Part shown: positions 1 through 9,443 of the stretch, piece by piece | Numbering within the stretch: the stretch's first letter is position 1 | Layout: every line of letters starts with the position of its first letter | Notes under the pieces: generated by a model | Seen by the model: only the letters and a program-made list of their open reading frames with translations | What the model was told of the DNA's origin: nothing | The model's database searches: none | Assembly: GCA_011947345.1 (NCBI GenBank) | Contig: JAAVTG010000519.1 | Location: forward strand, 62,001 to 126,000 | Length of the DNA stretch: 64,000 bases | Source: Phytophthora quininea | Lineage: Eukaryota; Oomycota; Peronosporomycetes; Peronosporales; Peronosporaceae | Direction of reading: 5' to 3' | Position numbers and translations under genes: made by a program

Positions 1-11
1 GTCGTTGAGAC

Positions 12-845
12 GTGTCGACATCTTCCCATTCCACGTCGTCGTCCGCGTCGTCGCTCAGTTCGCCTGCAGAGTATGTGAACTCGTCGTCCTCCGACGACAT
101 TGATGGATGGATACACTTTGGATATCGATCGCAAAGAAAGAATGTCAATCCGCCGCACCCCATCGCCGTCGACGCCCTGGACGCCGACGTGCCACGGCTA
201 CCGCAAGGACGGCACCCCCTGCGATATCTCGGCGAGCCTCGACTTCGAGGGCTACTGCAAATTCCACACGCAGTACACCCTCGTTGTCTCGGGGTCAACA
301 AGAAGGGCAAGCCTTGCTTCACACGGAAGGGCCTCAGCACGAACGGCTACTGCCGCAAACACCAGTCGCAGGTTCCTGGGGGTGGGCAATCAATGATCGT
401 GTGCAGGGCTGTCACCGAGTTGGGGGCGTCCTGCTCCCGCACGAAACGCCTCGACGCCAACGGATACTGCAAGTTCCACAGCCCACACGCAGCGCAGTGT
501 CGAGCACTTCGAGGCTCGAAAACAGACAATCGCTGCAAGTGCAAATGGGACATTGATGACGAGGGACTCTGCAGGAACCACGCTCGCCTTCGTTGTTGTG
601 GAGAGCATGTCCGCGTTGTTGGTGTTGATTCAGCTCCGCGGCAGTTTGCCGGTGCGATTTACCCAGCTCACCACCCGCTTCCCTGCCAGGCTCCGCTACA
701 ATCACAGATTCCGCTTCCAGCTTACCCACCTCCGCCAGTGTTGTGGGAATTTCAAGGAGGACATACGTCATGGCAATACGGTGGCGTTCCAGCCCCATGG
801 GAGGCTACTACTATGCTCCACCGCCTCCGCCGCCGTACTGACTGA
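12..845 (+). CDS. Cys/His-repeat protein (four zinc-bead-like modules), frame broken
   Basis: Four copies of a short module C-x(8-10)-C-x(10-11)-C-x2-H are visible, each with a Gly-Tyr-Cys or similar step before the last Cys and His, as in 'GYCKFH' and 'GYCRKH'. The first copy (about 190-275) lies in a different frame from the other three (about 285-590), so one base seems to be missing or added near 275-285. The upstream Ser-rich stretch is in the second frame and opens with GTG, so the true start is unsettled; ATG at 142 is the best start in the first frame. The C-terminal third is Pro/Tyr-rich. Spacing resembles small zinc-binding beads such as those of plant EFFECTOR OF TRANSCRIPTION repeats, but that is motif-level similarity only. 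Function unknown; a nucleic-acid or protein-binding role is a guess. Convergent with the CEP44-like gene. Confidence 0.55.
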   Translation: MSTSSHSTSSSASSLSSPAEYVNSSSSDDIDGWIHFGYRSQRKNVNPPHPIAVDALDADVPRLPQGRHPLRYLGEPRLRGLLQIPHAVHPRCLGVNKKGKPCFTRKGLSTNGYCRKHQSQVPGGGQSMIVCRAVTELGASCSRTKRLDANGYCKFHSPHAAQCRALRGSKTDNRCKCKWDIDDEGLCRNHARLRCCGEHVRVVGVDSAPRQFAGAIYPAHHPLPCQAPLQSQIPLPAYPPPPVLWEFQGGHTSWQYGGVPAPWEATTMLHRLRRRTD

Positions 846-1031
846 GACACAATTCAGTATTTGCCACACAAGCGATAAGAAGTTCGTGCAACTGCCACAA
901 ACATCCTGTCGGACTGCTACTCTTCTCTCAGCTCTACCAAAAGTCTGTCGTTGGGAACTTGAAAGAACAAACCGTGGACAGCTAACATCGTAGTGGGGGT
1001 GCAAGATTGAAATTAGTCAATGGAATTTGGT

Positions 1032-2176
1032 CTAGTGCCGTTCAAAGACGGAAGGATGCGGCGGCCAGGCGCAGGGTAATTCAGTGTCGAAAGTTCGCTG
1101 TGGCTCGCTGTTCTTGTCCCCGCCTCCACTCTTTCGTGAGTCTGCCGTTCTGCTCGTGAATACGCTCGACTGACGAGCTAGTACACGCTCCTCGTCAATC
1201 GCCACTTGCACGCCCCGCACATTCGTTTCTAGCCGATCCAGTCTGCTCTCGACACTTGACATTTTCCCCATGAGTGCTCTGGACACTTCGCTGAGCTGGT
1301 TGCTGAGATCTCCGATAGCTTGCTTCAGTGCCTGCGCTTCTTGTGCATGGCGGCACGTCCGCTGTGGAGAATGAATAGTTGTCTTGACACTGTCATCTAC
1401 CATACCGTTCTGCCGACTGTCCACACCATGAGCGCTGGTCATTGTATCGCTGAAAACTGGAGCTGCGAGTGGCATCACCGTTGTCTTCGGTCTCTCTTCT
1501 GGGGGTCTTCTGTCTGGACTTGCACTCCTCTTCGCCTCCGCCTCAACGCCCCACTCCTTTTCAACAGTGTATGCTGTCGATGATTCTTTGATCGCTGGCG
1601 CAGGAGGCGGAGTCACCCCAGCTCCAGCCTCTCCTGTGAGCCTCCTCTGCCCGGACTTGGTCTCCTCCGCTCTTCGCCCTGCACGTTCAGCTGCTGTAAA
1701 ATACTGGCTGCGTGGTTCGCCATGGCAGTGGGCAGTAAATGGTTCTCCACCGACGCCCTCCGGAGTCTGCTCTGAGGCTGCGACCACACGGCCTCCTGTC
1801 TCCGCTTCTGGGACTGCAGCTCCTGATGCTTCTTGGCCACCGCCGCCGCCGCGTCCGCCACGAGGTTCAATCTGCGAGCCACGAACTGGCTGCTAAGGAA
1901 CTGCGATGGACTGAGCGTCGGGAAGCAGCGGAACTCGTCGCGCAGCAGACGGAAGGCGCTCTCCACGAAGCGCGCGTCCGTCTTGCCGCACAGGTCGTAG
2001 CCCTTGCCCACCAGAAACTGCGCCACCGCACGCGACGAGTCCAGCAGCACAAAGTGGAGGATCCGCAGCAGGTCGGCCACGTCTCCGCCCTCGAGACGCA
2101 GCGCCTGCAGCTGCGGGAACTGCGCCGCGCGCAGCAGCTTCCTCAGCCGCTCAGCGGCGTGGCGCGCGTCGTTCAT
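1032..2176 (-). CDS. CEP44: CEP44-like centriolar protein
   Basis: The first about 135 residues from the Met at 2176 match the CEP44 N-terminal domain: an LRKLL helix, a block with FLVGKGYDLCGKTDARFVESAF, then LLRDEFRCFPTLSPSQFL and a KKHQEL helix. In animals CEP44 binds the inner side of centriole microtubules and helps centriole-to-centrosome conversion; zoosporic oomycetes have basal bodies, so the role fits. The C-terminal half is polar and ends with a predicted coiled coil (about 1170-1330) rich in Leu/Glu heptads. The two halves are in different frames and the switch falls between about 1620 and 1790. No convincing intron is visible there, so an indel is likely. Predicted total is about 380 aa, close to human CEP44. 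The upstream in-frame Met at 2272 is less likely because the domain begins right after 2176. Lies 125 bp downstream of ERGIC3 on the same strand. Confidence 0.75.
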
Positions 2177-2301
2177 CTTGGCTAGTGATGCTTGGCCGGC
2201 CAATCGGCGACGAAAATAGAGGTGGACGCAGGAGGATAGATGTGGACAACGCTGCATTTTCAGTCTAATCACTTTCGGCTACGCAATGACGCCGAGCAAG
2301 T

Positions 2302-3785
2302 CTAGCCGAACTTGGTCACGCCGCCGCTGGTGGACATGCGGCGCCGGACGTGCAGCGAGTTGTACATGAACGAGTCCACAAAGCCGGCAATCTGATCGCA
2401 CGGACAAGTGAGTTGGCCGTCCCACGCTCCACCAAAGTAGTAAACGCACCGAGATGACACCGCCGACGATGGCGCAGATCTTGGTGAGGAAGTGCGTGAA
2501 CGGAACGCGGTCGTTCTCCACCTTGACCATGAACGGGGACAGATCGAACACGAAAAACGTTCCTGCGGCAATTATTGGAATAGCTTTCGTCAAGCTTGGT
2601 CCAGCACAAACATCGTCTTTTGCGCTTACCTGGCAGCGACGTCATCTGTCCACGAGGGTCCATGTAGTTGCTCTGTTGGGTGACGGAAAACTGGCAGAGC
2701 AACAAGAAGAAAAGGTTGTCAACTTAAAGAGAGCGTGACCTAGGCACGCTGCAAGCGCACCTGGTACGAGTGGATGGCGTTCTCGTCGATGTCGCTGTAG
2801 ATCGTGGGCACAATTTTGATGTAGTACTGGAACACTCCTCCAGCTAAAGACGCACAAAAGATCGGAGTTAGTCGCAGTCGCGTGAACAATATCCAAGTTT
2901 CACTCACATTGCACGGCAATTTTCTTGACTCCGTCAAGGGCCCCACGACGCCCGGGTACGGCGTGCCGAACGACAAGCTGTGAACAATGTGGCTCGAGTT
3001 GTACGTGTGCTCTTGGCCGGGGCGGAATTGGTGCACCAGTCTCCTTGTCGGTGGAACGTGCGTCCCAACGCGACGTGGAAGTTGCCGGCCACGCGGTTGA
3101 CGAACATCCTGCCTGTGAACCTGCAGCCTTCCCCGTCCTGCGCGAGCTTCTCCTCCTCCATAATCTCGCGCACACACTGTTCCTTCTGCTCGGCCTCTTC
3201 CAAAGATTTGTCGCTGTTGATGAAGGCCTCCTTCACCTCGTCACACGTGTTGCAGCACTCCTTCCCGGCCGGGTGCTTGGCTCCGTAGCAGTCTCCGCAG
3301 TATCCCTCGGGCAGCTGCGTCTTGGCCTGTTCCTCCGCAGTCTCGTCCGTGACCATGCTAATGGGGCGTCCGATGGGGTTCCCGTTCGCATCCAGCCGCG
3401 TCTTGACCACCGTCTGGTGCATGTTGACCTGCAGCTCCCCAGCCACGTCCATCGCGTTGATGTGGGCGTCTCTGCAGTTGACGGCCAGGAAGCTCACGTC
3501 CAGGTTCACCTGCAGCTTCTCACCCAGCGACGAGTCCACGACCATGTGCTCGTGCGTGTTGACGCTCCAGTAGGCCGAGAGCTCCGACAGGAACAGCAGC
3601 AGCATCACGATACCGGCCACCACCGACACGGTGGCGCCGAACTCGGTCTGCACCTTGAACTCGCGGTGCATCTTGGGGTACACGTCCACCTGCCTCAGCA
3701 CGCGGCGCGCCGAGCGCGTCACGGAGCTCTCGTCGTCCCCCACGCCGCCATCGTCCACGTCGCTCTTTACGACGCGCTGCCGCAT
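2302..3785 (-). CDS. ERGIC3: ERGIC3/Erv46-family ER-Golgi cargo receptor, five exons
   Basis: Cycling ER-Golgi membrane protein that acts with Erv41 in COPII/COPI transport and retrieval. Exon 1 (3785-2908) encodes a cytosolic N-terminus, a first membrane segment (GIVMLLLFLSELSAYW region), the Cys-rich luminal region with CGDCYGA and CCNTC, and the family signature VNRVAGNFHVALG. Exons 2843-2761, 2690-2630, 2562-2450 and 2391-2302 supply GGVFQYYIKIVP, QFSVTQQ, the DLSPFMVKV...FTHFLTKICAIVGG membrane segment and the short tail ending KFG. Every junction has GT..AG with matching phase; introns are 64, 70, 67 and 58 bp. Exon 1 contains two single-base frame breaks, one near 3035 and one at the GGGGCCC run near 2940. 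Both are mended by one extra base, suggesting sequencing error rather than a dead gene. Divergent from the F-box/TFIIS gene. Confidence 0.88.
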
Positions 3786-3905
3786 CCTTCGCAGAGGCTC
3801 TTCCAGCTGACTATCTGCGAGCGGCTCTTACGCAGTCCTGCAGTGCGGCCGACAAGTGACGACCAGGGAGTTGGTCCGTCTATGACTACCAGGTAGTCTT
3901 GTTTA

Positions 3906-4012
3906 TGCACACGACTTCTTGGTGTAGCCCTGCACACGACTTCTTGCGCGCCTCAAACAGGTGTTTGGCTCAGACGCCCACGAAGTGCCGTGTGCGTGCA
4001 CACGACTTTTTG
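3906..4012. promoter_or_regulatory. Three copies of a 16-bp motif in a divergent promoter
   Basis: TGCACACGACTTCTTG occurs at 3906-3921 and 3931-3946, and with one change (C to T) at 3997-4012. All are on the same strand. They fill the about 300-bp gap between the start codons of ERGIC3 (minus, 3785) and the F-box/TFIIS gene (plus, 4086). They could be transcription-factor sites serving one or both genes. This is inferred from repetition and position only; no known oomycete motif is recognised. Confidence 0.45.
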
Positions 4013-4085
4013 TGGTCGGTCGTGCGAGTGGATCGGTAGTAAAGTCGTCAATAACAACAGCCGTCTGATACCGTGCTGCGCTGCG

Positions 4086-4984
4086 ATGGCGACGAATGTG
4101 GAGGAGGACGAGGACGTCGAGGCGTGGGCGCTGGAGCTGGAGGAGGAGCTGGACCTCGGAGGTGCGTCCCCCATCACGCAGTTGAGAGATCAGCAGCAGA
4201 CTAACCCCCAGCGATGACGACCAGGCGCCAATGGCTCCGAGAGGCAGGTGACGATGGAGCTGGAGGAGAAACCAGCCACTCCAATCTGCGAGACGCCTGC
4301 AACGCCCACGGAGCCGTCGTCGGCGGCCTCGCTTCCCCAGGAGGTGCTGGCCAACATCATCAGCTTCACGCAGGTAGGGCGCGTGTGCAAGTCCTGGAGT
4401 CTGGCCAGCATTGCAGTCGCACGACGCCGCTTCCAGTCCCGGCTCGCAGACATCCTGCGACCGTTGGACGCGAACGCTGTGGCGCTGGCGCTGGATGTGG
4501 AGGCGGAGCTATACGCCGCCTACGGACAGAGGTGAGTGAAAACCGCACGGTCTTGCTGCTCTTCGACGGTTGTTTTAACGAGGCATGTTGTTGTTACTTG
4601 TCTTCATTGCCAAGCTATTCGCTGACCAAGGCGTACGCGCACAAGGCGAGGACGCTGCTATTTAACTTGAAGGACTCACGCAACTCCGACCTGCGCCACC
4701 GCCTGGTGTCGGGTGAGCTGCCGGCGCACAGCCTCGTGCGCATGAGCGGGCCCGACATGGCCAACCCGCAGCTGGCTCGCCAGCGCAAGGAGTGGATTAA
4801 GAAGCGCACGCACGAAGTGATGCGCGACGGCCGCGAGGCCGAGGGCTTTGAGTCGGATTTGTTCGAGTGCCGCAACTGCGGCAGCTCGCGCACGCGGTAT
4901 CGGCAGTGGCGCCGCAAGGCGGTGGTGGATCGCACGCGAATCATCGTCATTTGCCTGCGGTGTCCGTACCGCTGGGAACTGTGA
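4086..4984 (+). CDS. F-box-like protein with TFIIS central domain and zinc ribbon
   Basis: Three exons with consistent phase: 4086-4161, 4225-4531 and 4615-4984 (introns of 63 and 83 bp, GTGCGT..AG and GTGAGT..AG), giving 250 aa. After an acidic N-terminus comes LPQEVLANIISF...VCKSW, an F-box-like stretch about six residues shorter than usual between its two conserved ends. A TFIIS central domain follows, with the hallmark LLFNLKDSRNSDLRHRL and later MSGPDMANPQLARQRKEW. The C-terminal ribbon has FECRNCGSSRTRYRQW and CLRCPYRWEL, i.e. C-x2-C and C-x2-C with 24 residues between, as in TFIIS. At the place of the TFIIS catalytic Asp-Glu pair (RSADEP) the sequence reads KAVVDR, so the acidic hairpin that drives RNA polymerase II transcript cleavage is altered. 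It may bind Pol II without stimulating cleavage; the F-box-like part could link it to an SCF ubiquitin ligase. Both roles are inference. Confidence 0.8.
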
Positions 4985-5267
4985 CGGGCATGTGTAGACT
5001 ACAGATGAACAAATGTGAGGCGAGAAATGATGATAATCAAGCTCTCCAGCACGTTTGTGCTCCGCTTGCTACAATTCTACAATCCAAGCAAGGCCAAAAC
5101 GAAGCAGGAAGACGAACAACAGACCTGAAAGAGGAACATACAAGTATAAATTATGGCTTGGCTTGCTCCGTTCCTATCAATTAAATAGTGGCAACAGGCG
5201 ACGCCGTGTCATCTAGCTGATGCGCCGCCCATTGTCGCTCACAACTAAAATGCCCCTTTACGCACCT
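4985..5267. other. Short convergent intergenic gap
   Basis: Lies between the stop codons of the TFIIS-domain gene and the LRR gene. I see no gene, repeat or clear polyadenylation signal in it. Confidence 0.5.
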
Positions 5268-7010
5268 CTACACGACCATCTCTTCTTCCGAGTGTTCGTC
5301 GTTGCAAGAGCTGCCGTCTTCACTGGCGATGCCCTCGCGAATTCTTTGCTGTCGTTTTGCTTGCCAAACTCGCTCTTGATACACGCAAGTGGCGATCAGC
5401 CGCTTCGCCGTCGCATTGTCCACACTGTTGTCGTTGTAAGAGATTTGTGAAAGAACGGGGCACACTAACTTTCCCACTGTGCGCCCGAGCATTTCCATGC
5501 TCGTCGACGTCAAATAGTTCGCCTCAATGCCCAGGAAGCGCAAGTTGCGTAGCTGGCCACTTTCCATCGCGTACAACACGTGGTGAAAACTTGAATCCGT
5601 GATCGTGTTGCCACCGAAACAAAGCTCCGTAAGGTTGGGAGCGCAGCCATCCGCTAGCGCGTGGCACAAGCTCCGCACGCCGTCCTCACCGATAAAGTTG
5701 CGTCGCAGATCCAACCGCGTGAGTTTCGGGCAAACCTGCGACCGCAGCATCTGCGCCACCTTCGTCGCGCCATAGTCGCCGAAACTGTTGCCAGGCAAAC
5801 AAATCTCCTCCAGTCGTGGACAGCATCCCAGCATCAAATTGTTCAACAGCACGTCGGCCTCGCCATCCGCCTCCTCGTTCGTGAAAAGACAAGTGATACT
5901 TAATCGCGTGAGTCCCGGGAACGTGTTCATGCGCATCTGCTTCGCCAAAGACAGCACGATCTGCTCATGGTCGTCGTGTGTCACCACAAACCGCTGCGGG
6001 CAGTTTGTAGCGCGCATTGAAAGCTTGCCAAACGTAATACCTGCAGAAAGTGAAACAATCTCGAGGTGGCGGAGATTGATGCATTCGCGCAAAATACACG
6101 CTTGCCCAGTCTCCGTCGCCAACGCCTTCTGCACGGCATTGCAGCTCAACTGCAGTGAGGTCACAAACAGCGGCGCCAACGCACTCGCAACGCGGCTCAC
6201 CGCTCGCGAGCGCATGATCTGCACGCCGTCCACATAGCTCCAAATGATCTTGCTGAGTTCTTCGTAACCGCGGAAGATGAGGATGCCCAGCTCGTTCACT
6301 TTGCTCTTCTCTTCTACGTCGTCCTGGGCTTCCTGCTCGGGCATCAGCGTGATGCGCATGCGTTTGCGAGCGCCTATCTCTTCAATGTCGTCGATGCTGC
6401 GCTTATGGATCAAATTCGAAATGCGTGGCAGCGGTCGCACGCTGCCTCCTGCAGCAGCCACGGGGGTGCTGGAGTCTGTAGACGACGGGCTAAGGACGCG
6501 TCCCGCTGGCGGCAGAACCTGCAGGGGCGGCGCTGGGTGCACGACGGGAGACACTGTGGGCTGCTGCCTCGCTCGCTTGCCGCTATAGCTAGTGGCAGGC
6601 TCGATGGCCATCGCCGCGTCCCCGCCGAGCTCACTGGCTGGAGGGGTGGACGACACCCGTCGGATCTTCTTGTTGACGATGCCCGCCGTGAGCGCCTGCA
6701 CGCGTCTGGCCAGGCTGTCCATGTTGGCGTACTCGAGCAGCGACGCCGAGTGGATGAACATGAGTACCTCCAGCTTGCGGGCCAGCACCCACGTCCTCTG
6801 CATCTCGGGCGTCTGGTGGTCGCTTTGGGCCAGCACGAGTCTCGCGTTCCGGGCCAGCAGCTGCCCGATACGCGTGAGGATGGTGCGGCGCTGCGTCAGG
6901 TGCTCGCGGCGCTGCCATGTCAGCGGCTTGGGCAGCGAGCGCGCCGCGAACACGGCGCTGTTGGGCTGGATGTCCTGCGGCGGCACGAACGAGGACGCCA
7001 CGTCCGCCAT
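5268..7010 (-). CDS. Leucine-rich repeat protein with KIX-like N-terminal domain
   Basis: Single-exon reading frame of 580 aa from the Met at 7010 (MADVASSF...). Earlier in-frame Mets at 7121 and 7091 exist, but the conserved-looking part starts at 7010. Residues about 30-110 are a helical domain containing R..IL.RIGQLL, then ARKLEVLMFIHSASLLEYANMD and an L..R...L helix. This pattern resembles KIX domains of MED15 and CBP, which bind activation domains. A disordered Pro/Ser-rich linker with basic KRMR clusters follows. The C-terminal third has ribonuclease-inhibitor-type LRRs, for example LTRLDLRRNFIGEDGVRSL and LTELCFGGNTI. The tail is acidic (EDGSS...HSEEEMVV). It may be a nuclear adaptor or co-regulator; the KIX call is tentative while the LRRs are clear. 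Confidence 0.75.
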   Translation of the reverse strand: MADVASSFVPPQDIQPNSAVFAARSLPKPLTWQRREHLTQRRTILTRIGQLLARNARLVLAQSDHQTPEMQRTWVLARKLEVLMFIHSASLLEYANMDSLARRVQALTAGIVNKKIRRVSSTPPASELGGDAAMAIEPATSYSGKRARQQPTVSPVVHPAPPLQVLPPAGRVLSPSSTDSSTPVAAAGGSVRPLPRISNLIHKRSIDDIEEIGARKRMRITLMPEQEAQDDVEEKSKVNELGILIFRGYEELSKIIWSYVDGVQIMRSRAVSRVASALAPLFVTSLQLSCNAVQKALATETGQACILRECINLRHLEIVSLSAGITFGKLSMRATNCPQRFVVTHDDHEQIVLSLAKQMRMNTFPGLTRLSITCLFTNEEADGEADVLLNNLMLGCCPRLEEICLPGNSFGDYGATKVAQMLRSQVCPKLTRLDLRRNFIGEDGVRSLCHALADGCAPNLTELCFGGNTITDSSFHHVLYAMESGQLRNLRFLGIEANYLTSTSMEMLGRTVGKLVCPVLSQISYNDNSVDNATAKRLIATCVYQERVWQAKRQQRIREGIASEDGSSCNDEHSEEEMVV

Positions 7011-7843
7011 CGCTGGGGGTCCTGCTGTCTGGCTGCTCCGTAGCGGTCTCCTGCTGCGTACTTGTCCCGAGCGTTGTGGAAAGGGGCGCATGTCTTTACT
7101 GCAGTGATTGTGATTGGTCAATAATCCACTGAACTAACTTTTGAGTCGGCTTGGTTGTTGTCTGATGCCCTCCTTCGTTCTCCACTAAATATCCCACCAT
7201 GAGCCGTGCACTCTTGATTCGTGTCTTCCTCGCTCCCGCCTGAATAACTCGTGGTACGAACGCTGGATGGACTTCCAGAGCCATTGTTGTCACTCACGAA
7301 GCGTATTAGCAGAGGAAAAGTACTACAGCGCGAGAGCAGGTTAGTAAGGCGAAAGCCTCACAAGAAATAGAGGGGCTGGGTCGAGGAGCTGCAAGTTGCA
7401 GAGTGAGCTCGGCGGCTCAGCGTTTTGGGTCGTGCTGCGCCCGCTCCTCGACGGTACCCTCGCAATCTGTTTGGTCTATTGTTGCCATACTTGACTGACA
7501 TCTAACTGTATCTTGTCTTGTCCATAGTTTCCTGTCGTGGTACGACAGCGTCCTGCTCGCGTCTGAGCAACGGACGGGATCGTGCTCAGGCCGTAACGCC
7601 GCTGGCAACATCACCCGTAATACTGCAGCATGGTGAGACGAGGTGGTGAACTCTTTTTCGCCCAAATGTATAGCGGCCCCTTTAGATACGCCCAGATCAG
7701 AAACCCTAGTTCTAAGATCTACGTCCGGGTTCCCAATCCGGTGTGGTGTGTACCTTGTGCAACCCCTCTTGGTAAGATTTACCTCGAGGCACCATCCACG
7801 CGACTTGGGGTAGAATTAATGACCACAATACAAACAGCTCTTT
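7011..7843. other. Intergenic region at the gene/transposon boundary
   Basis: Upstream region of the LRR gene. I find no recognisable coding sequence or RNA gene. From about 7640 the sequence abuts the end of a solo LTR, marking the start of the transposon island. Confidence 0.4.
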
Positions 7844-8037
7844 TGTGGTGTAGCGCGATTTATCAAAATCCGCTGCCACTGAGCCTAGACACCGACTAAG
7901 GGCGAGTCTTGTATGTCGTAGGAATTAGGATTTAGGCTAGCCGCGGTGGTTGCTGATGTCCTGGAGATATGCACGCAGGGATTCTGCCAGGGTGGGCGAC
8001 ATTGTGCCCTCAATAGCCAGTTCTCTCGTCGGCCAAG

Positions 8038-9286
8038 ATGCCAAGCCGACCTCAAAGCCGTTGTCGCTGCCGTCGCCGCCGTCGCACGCGCTTGCTGCTG
8101 CTGGCCCTTCTCGTATTGGGCTCTAGGCGACGGAGCAGTGTTTGCGTCCAAGTTCGACTGGACTGGGAGAAGGAACTTCGCACGCTGCAACGGGAGGGCG
8201 ACTTCGAACGCACTTACTGCATGTCCGTGGAGTCGTTCTACCGACTCCTGGAGCTAGTCTTGCCCGTGCTCGACCGGGATCCACACTCGCGGCAAAGGCG
8301 ATACCCAATTCCTGCAGTCGTCAAGCTGCAGTTCGTGCTGGATTACGTGGCGGGTGGAATCGCAAACGACGTACGGAGGATTAGCGGCGTCAGCCACCCT
8401 ATTTCTACGAGATATTGTACAGCACGATGGACGCAATTATCGCCGCTCCTGAGTTCCAGATCCAATTTCCCATGACAAGCGTGGAGCGTCACCGAGCAAG
8501 TAAAGCTTTCTGCCTTCGTAGTAAAAACGGCGTGATCGATGGCTGTGTAGGCGCAATGGACGGATGGCTGTGCAAGGTGCGAGCGCCGCTGGAGACAAAG
8601 CATGATGGTGCTGGGCCGCGTGCATACTTTAGTGGTCATTACGCTCGGATGGGTATTAATGTGCAAGCGTGTTGTGATGCGCTGAGTCGTTTCATTTATC
8701 TGGATGTGAGTCACCCTGGAGGAGGGAACGACATTCGGGCATACAGAGAGACGTGCCTTCCCGAGATAGTGGAGTCGATGGAGGACGGACTATATATTGT
8801 TGCTGACAATGCCTACAAAAACACGGATCATTTGTTCACTCCGTATTTGAGGACAGAGCTCGACGATGACTACAAAGACTCCTTCAATTTTCACTTATCG
8901 CAGCTGAGAATCCGGGTTGAAATGGCATTTGGACTTTTGGTACGGAAGTGAGGCATTTCTCACCGCCCCTAGAGAATAGTCTAGAGCGCGATGCTAAGAT
9001 CATTCACTGCGCTGCCGTTCTGCACAATTTTGTCATTTCGGAGCGTTGCCGTCACTGCACAGACCCCATGTACGAGGCGCTGAGTACTGAAGCAGCGTTG
9101 TCTCATTCAAGCTTAAACAGTTTGCTGACATATCCGCAGAGCGATCTAAACAATCGCCTACCGATTCGAAGTGTTCAACGTGATGGCTTGGTGAAGAAGT
9201 TGCGCTGCCAGACACAACTACGCCCCCATCTTGCTAGTTTATTTGGATCCACCGACATTTTCCATCTCGCTCAGCCATTTAGCTAG
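8038..9286 (+). pseudogene. PIF/Harbinger transposase of H1 (DDE_Tnp_4 type), frame broken
   Basis: N-terminal part has an Arg-rich start and a helix-turn-helix-like stretch (VKLQFVLDYVAGG). The catalytic core has GAMDGW for the first Asp, VADNAYKNTDHLF for the second and RIRVEMAFGLL for the Glu, in the order and setting of DDE_Tnp_4 nucleases. The tail AAVLHNFVI is characteristic. At least two frame changes occur, near 8410 and 8945, so no single frame encodes the protein as read here. The family acts by cut-and-paste with TWA target sites, normally with a Myb-like partner, which here would be the convergent minus-strand frame. Confidence 0.8.
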
Positions 9287-9443
9287 TAGCGGATTCATTT
9301 TCTGCTGAACCATCTGAATAAAGCCATTGTTAGCACCAGCCTCCTTCAGATCGTGAAGCACTTGCATCCCTTTGTGCACAGCATCGGCCAATTCGCCGCA
9401 CTGTTAGCAGCAGACTCCTTGGCTTCGTTCTCGCTTTCACGGG

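Noticed and set aside
2925..3896. 323-aa plus-strand frame rich in His, Val and Leu
   Set aside because: It is the antisense shadow of ERGIC3 exon 1, which has strong family motifs and splice sites.
6405..7043. 212-aa plus-strand frame
   Set aside because: Antisense to the KIX-like/LRR gene; Arg/Gly/His-rich with no domain.
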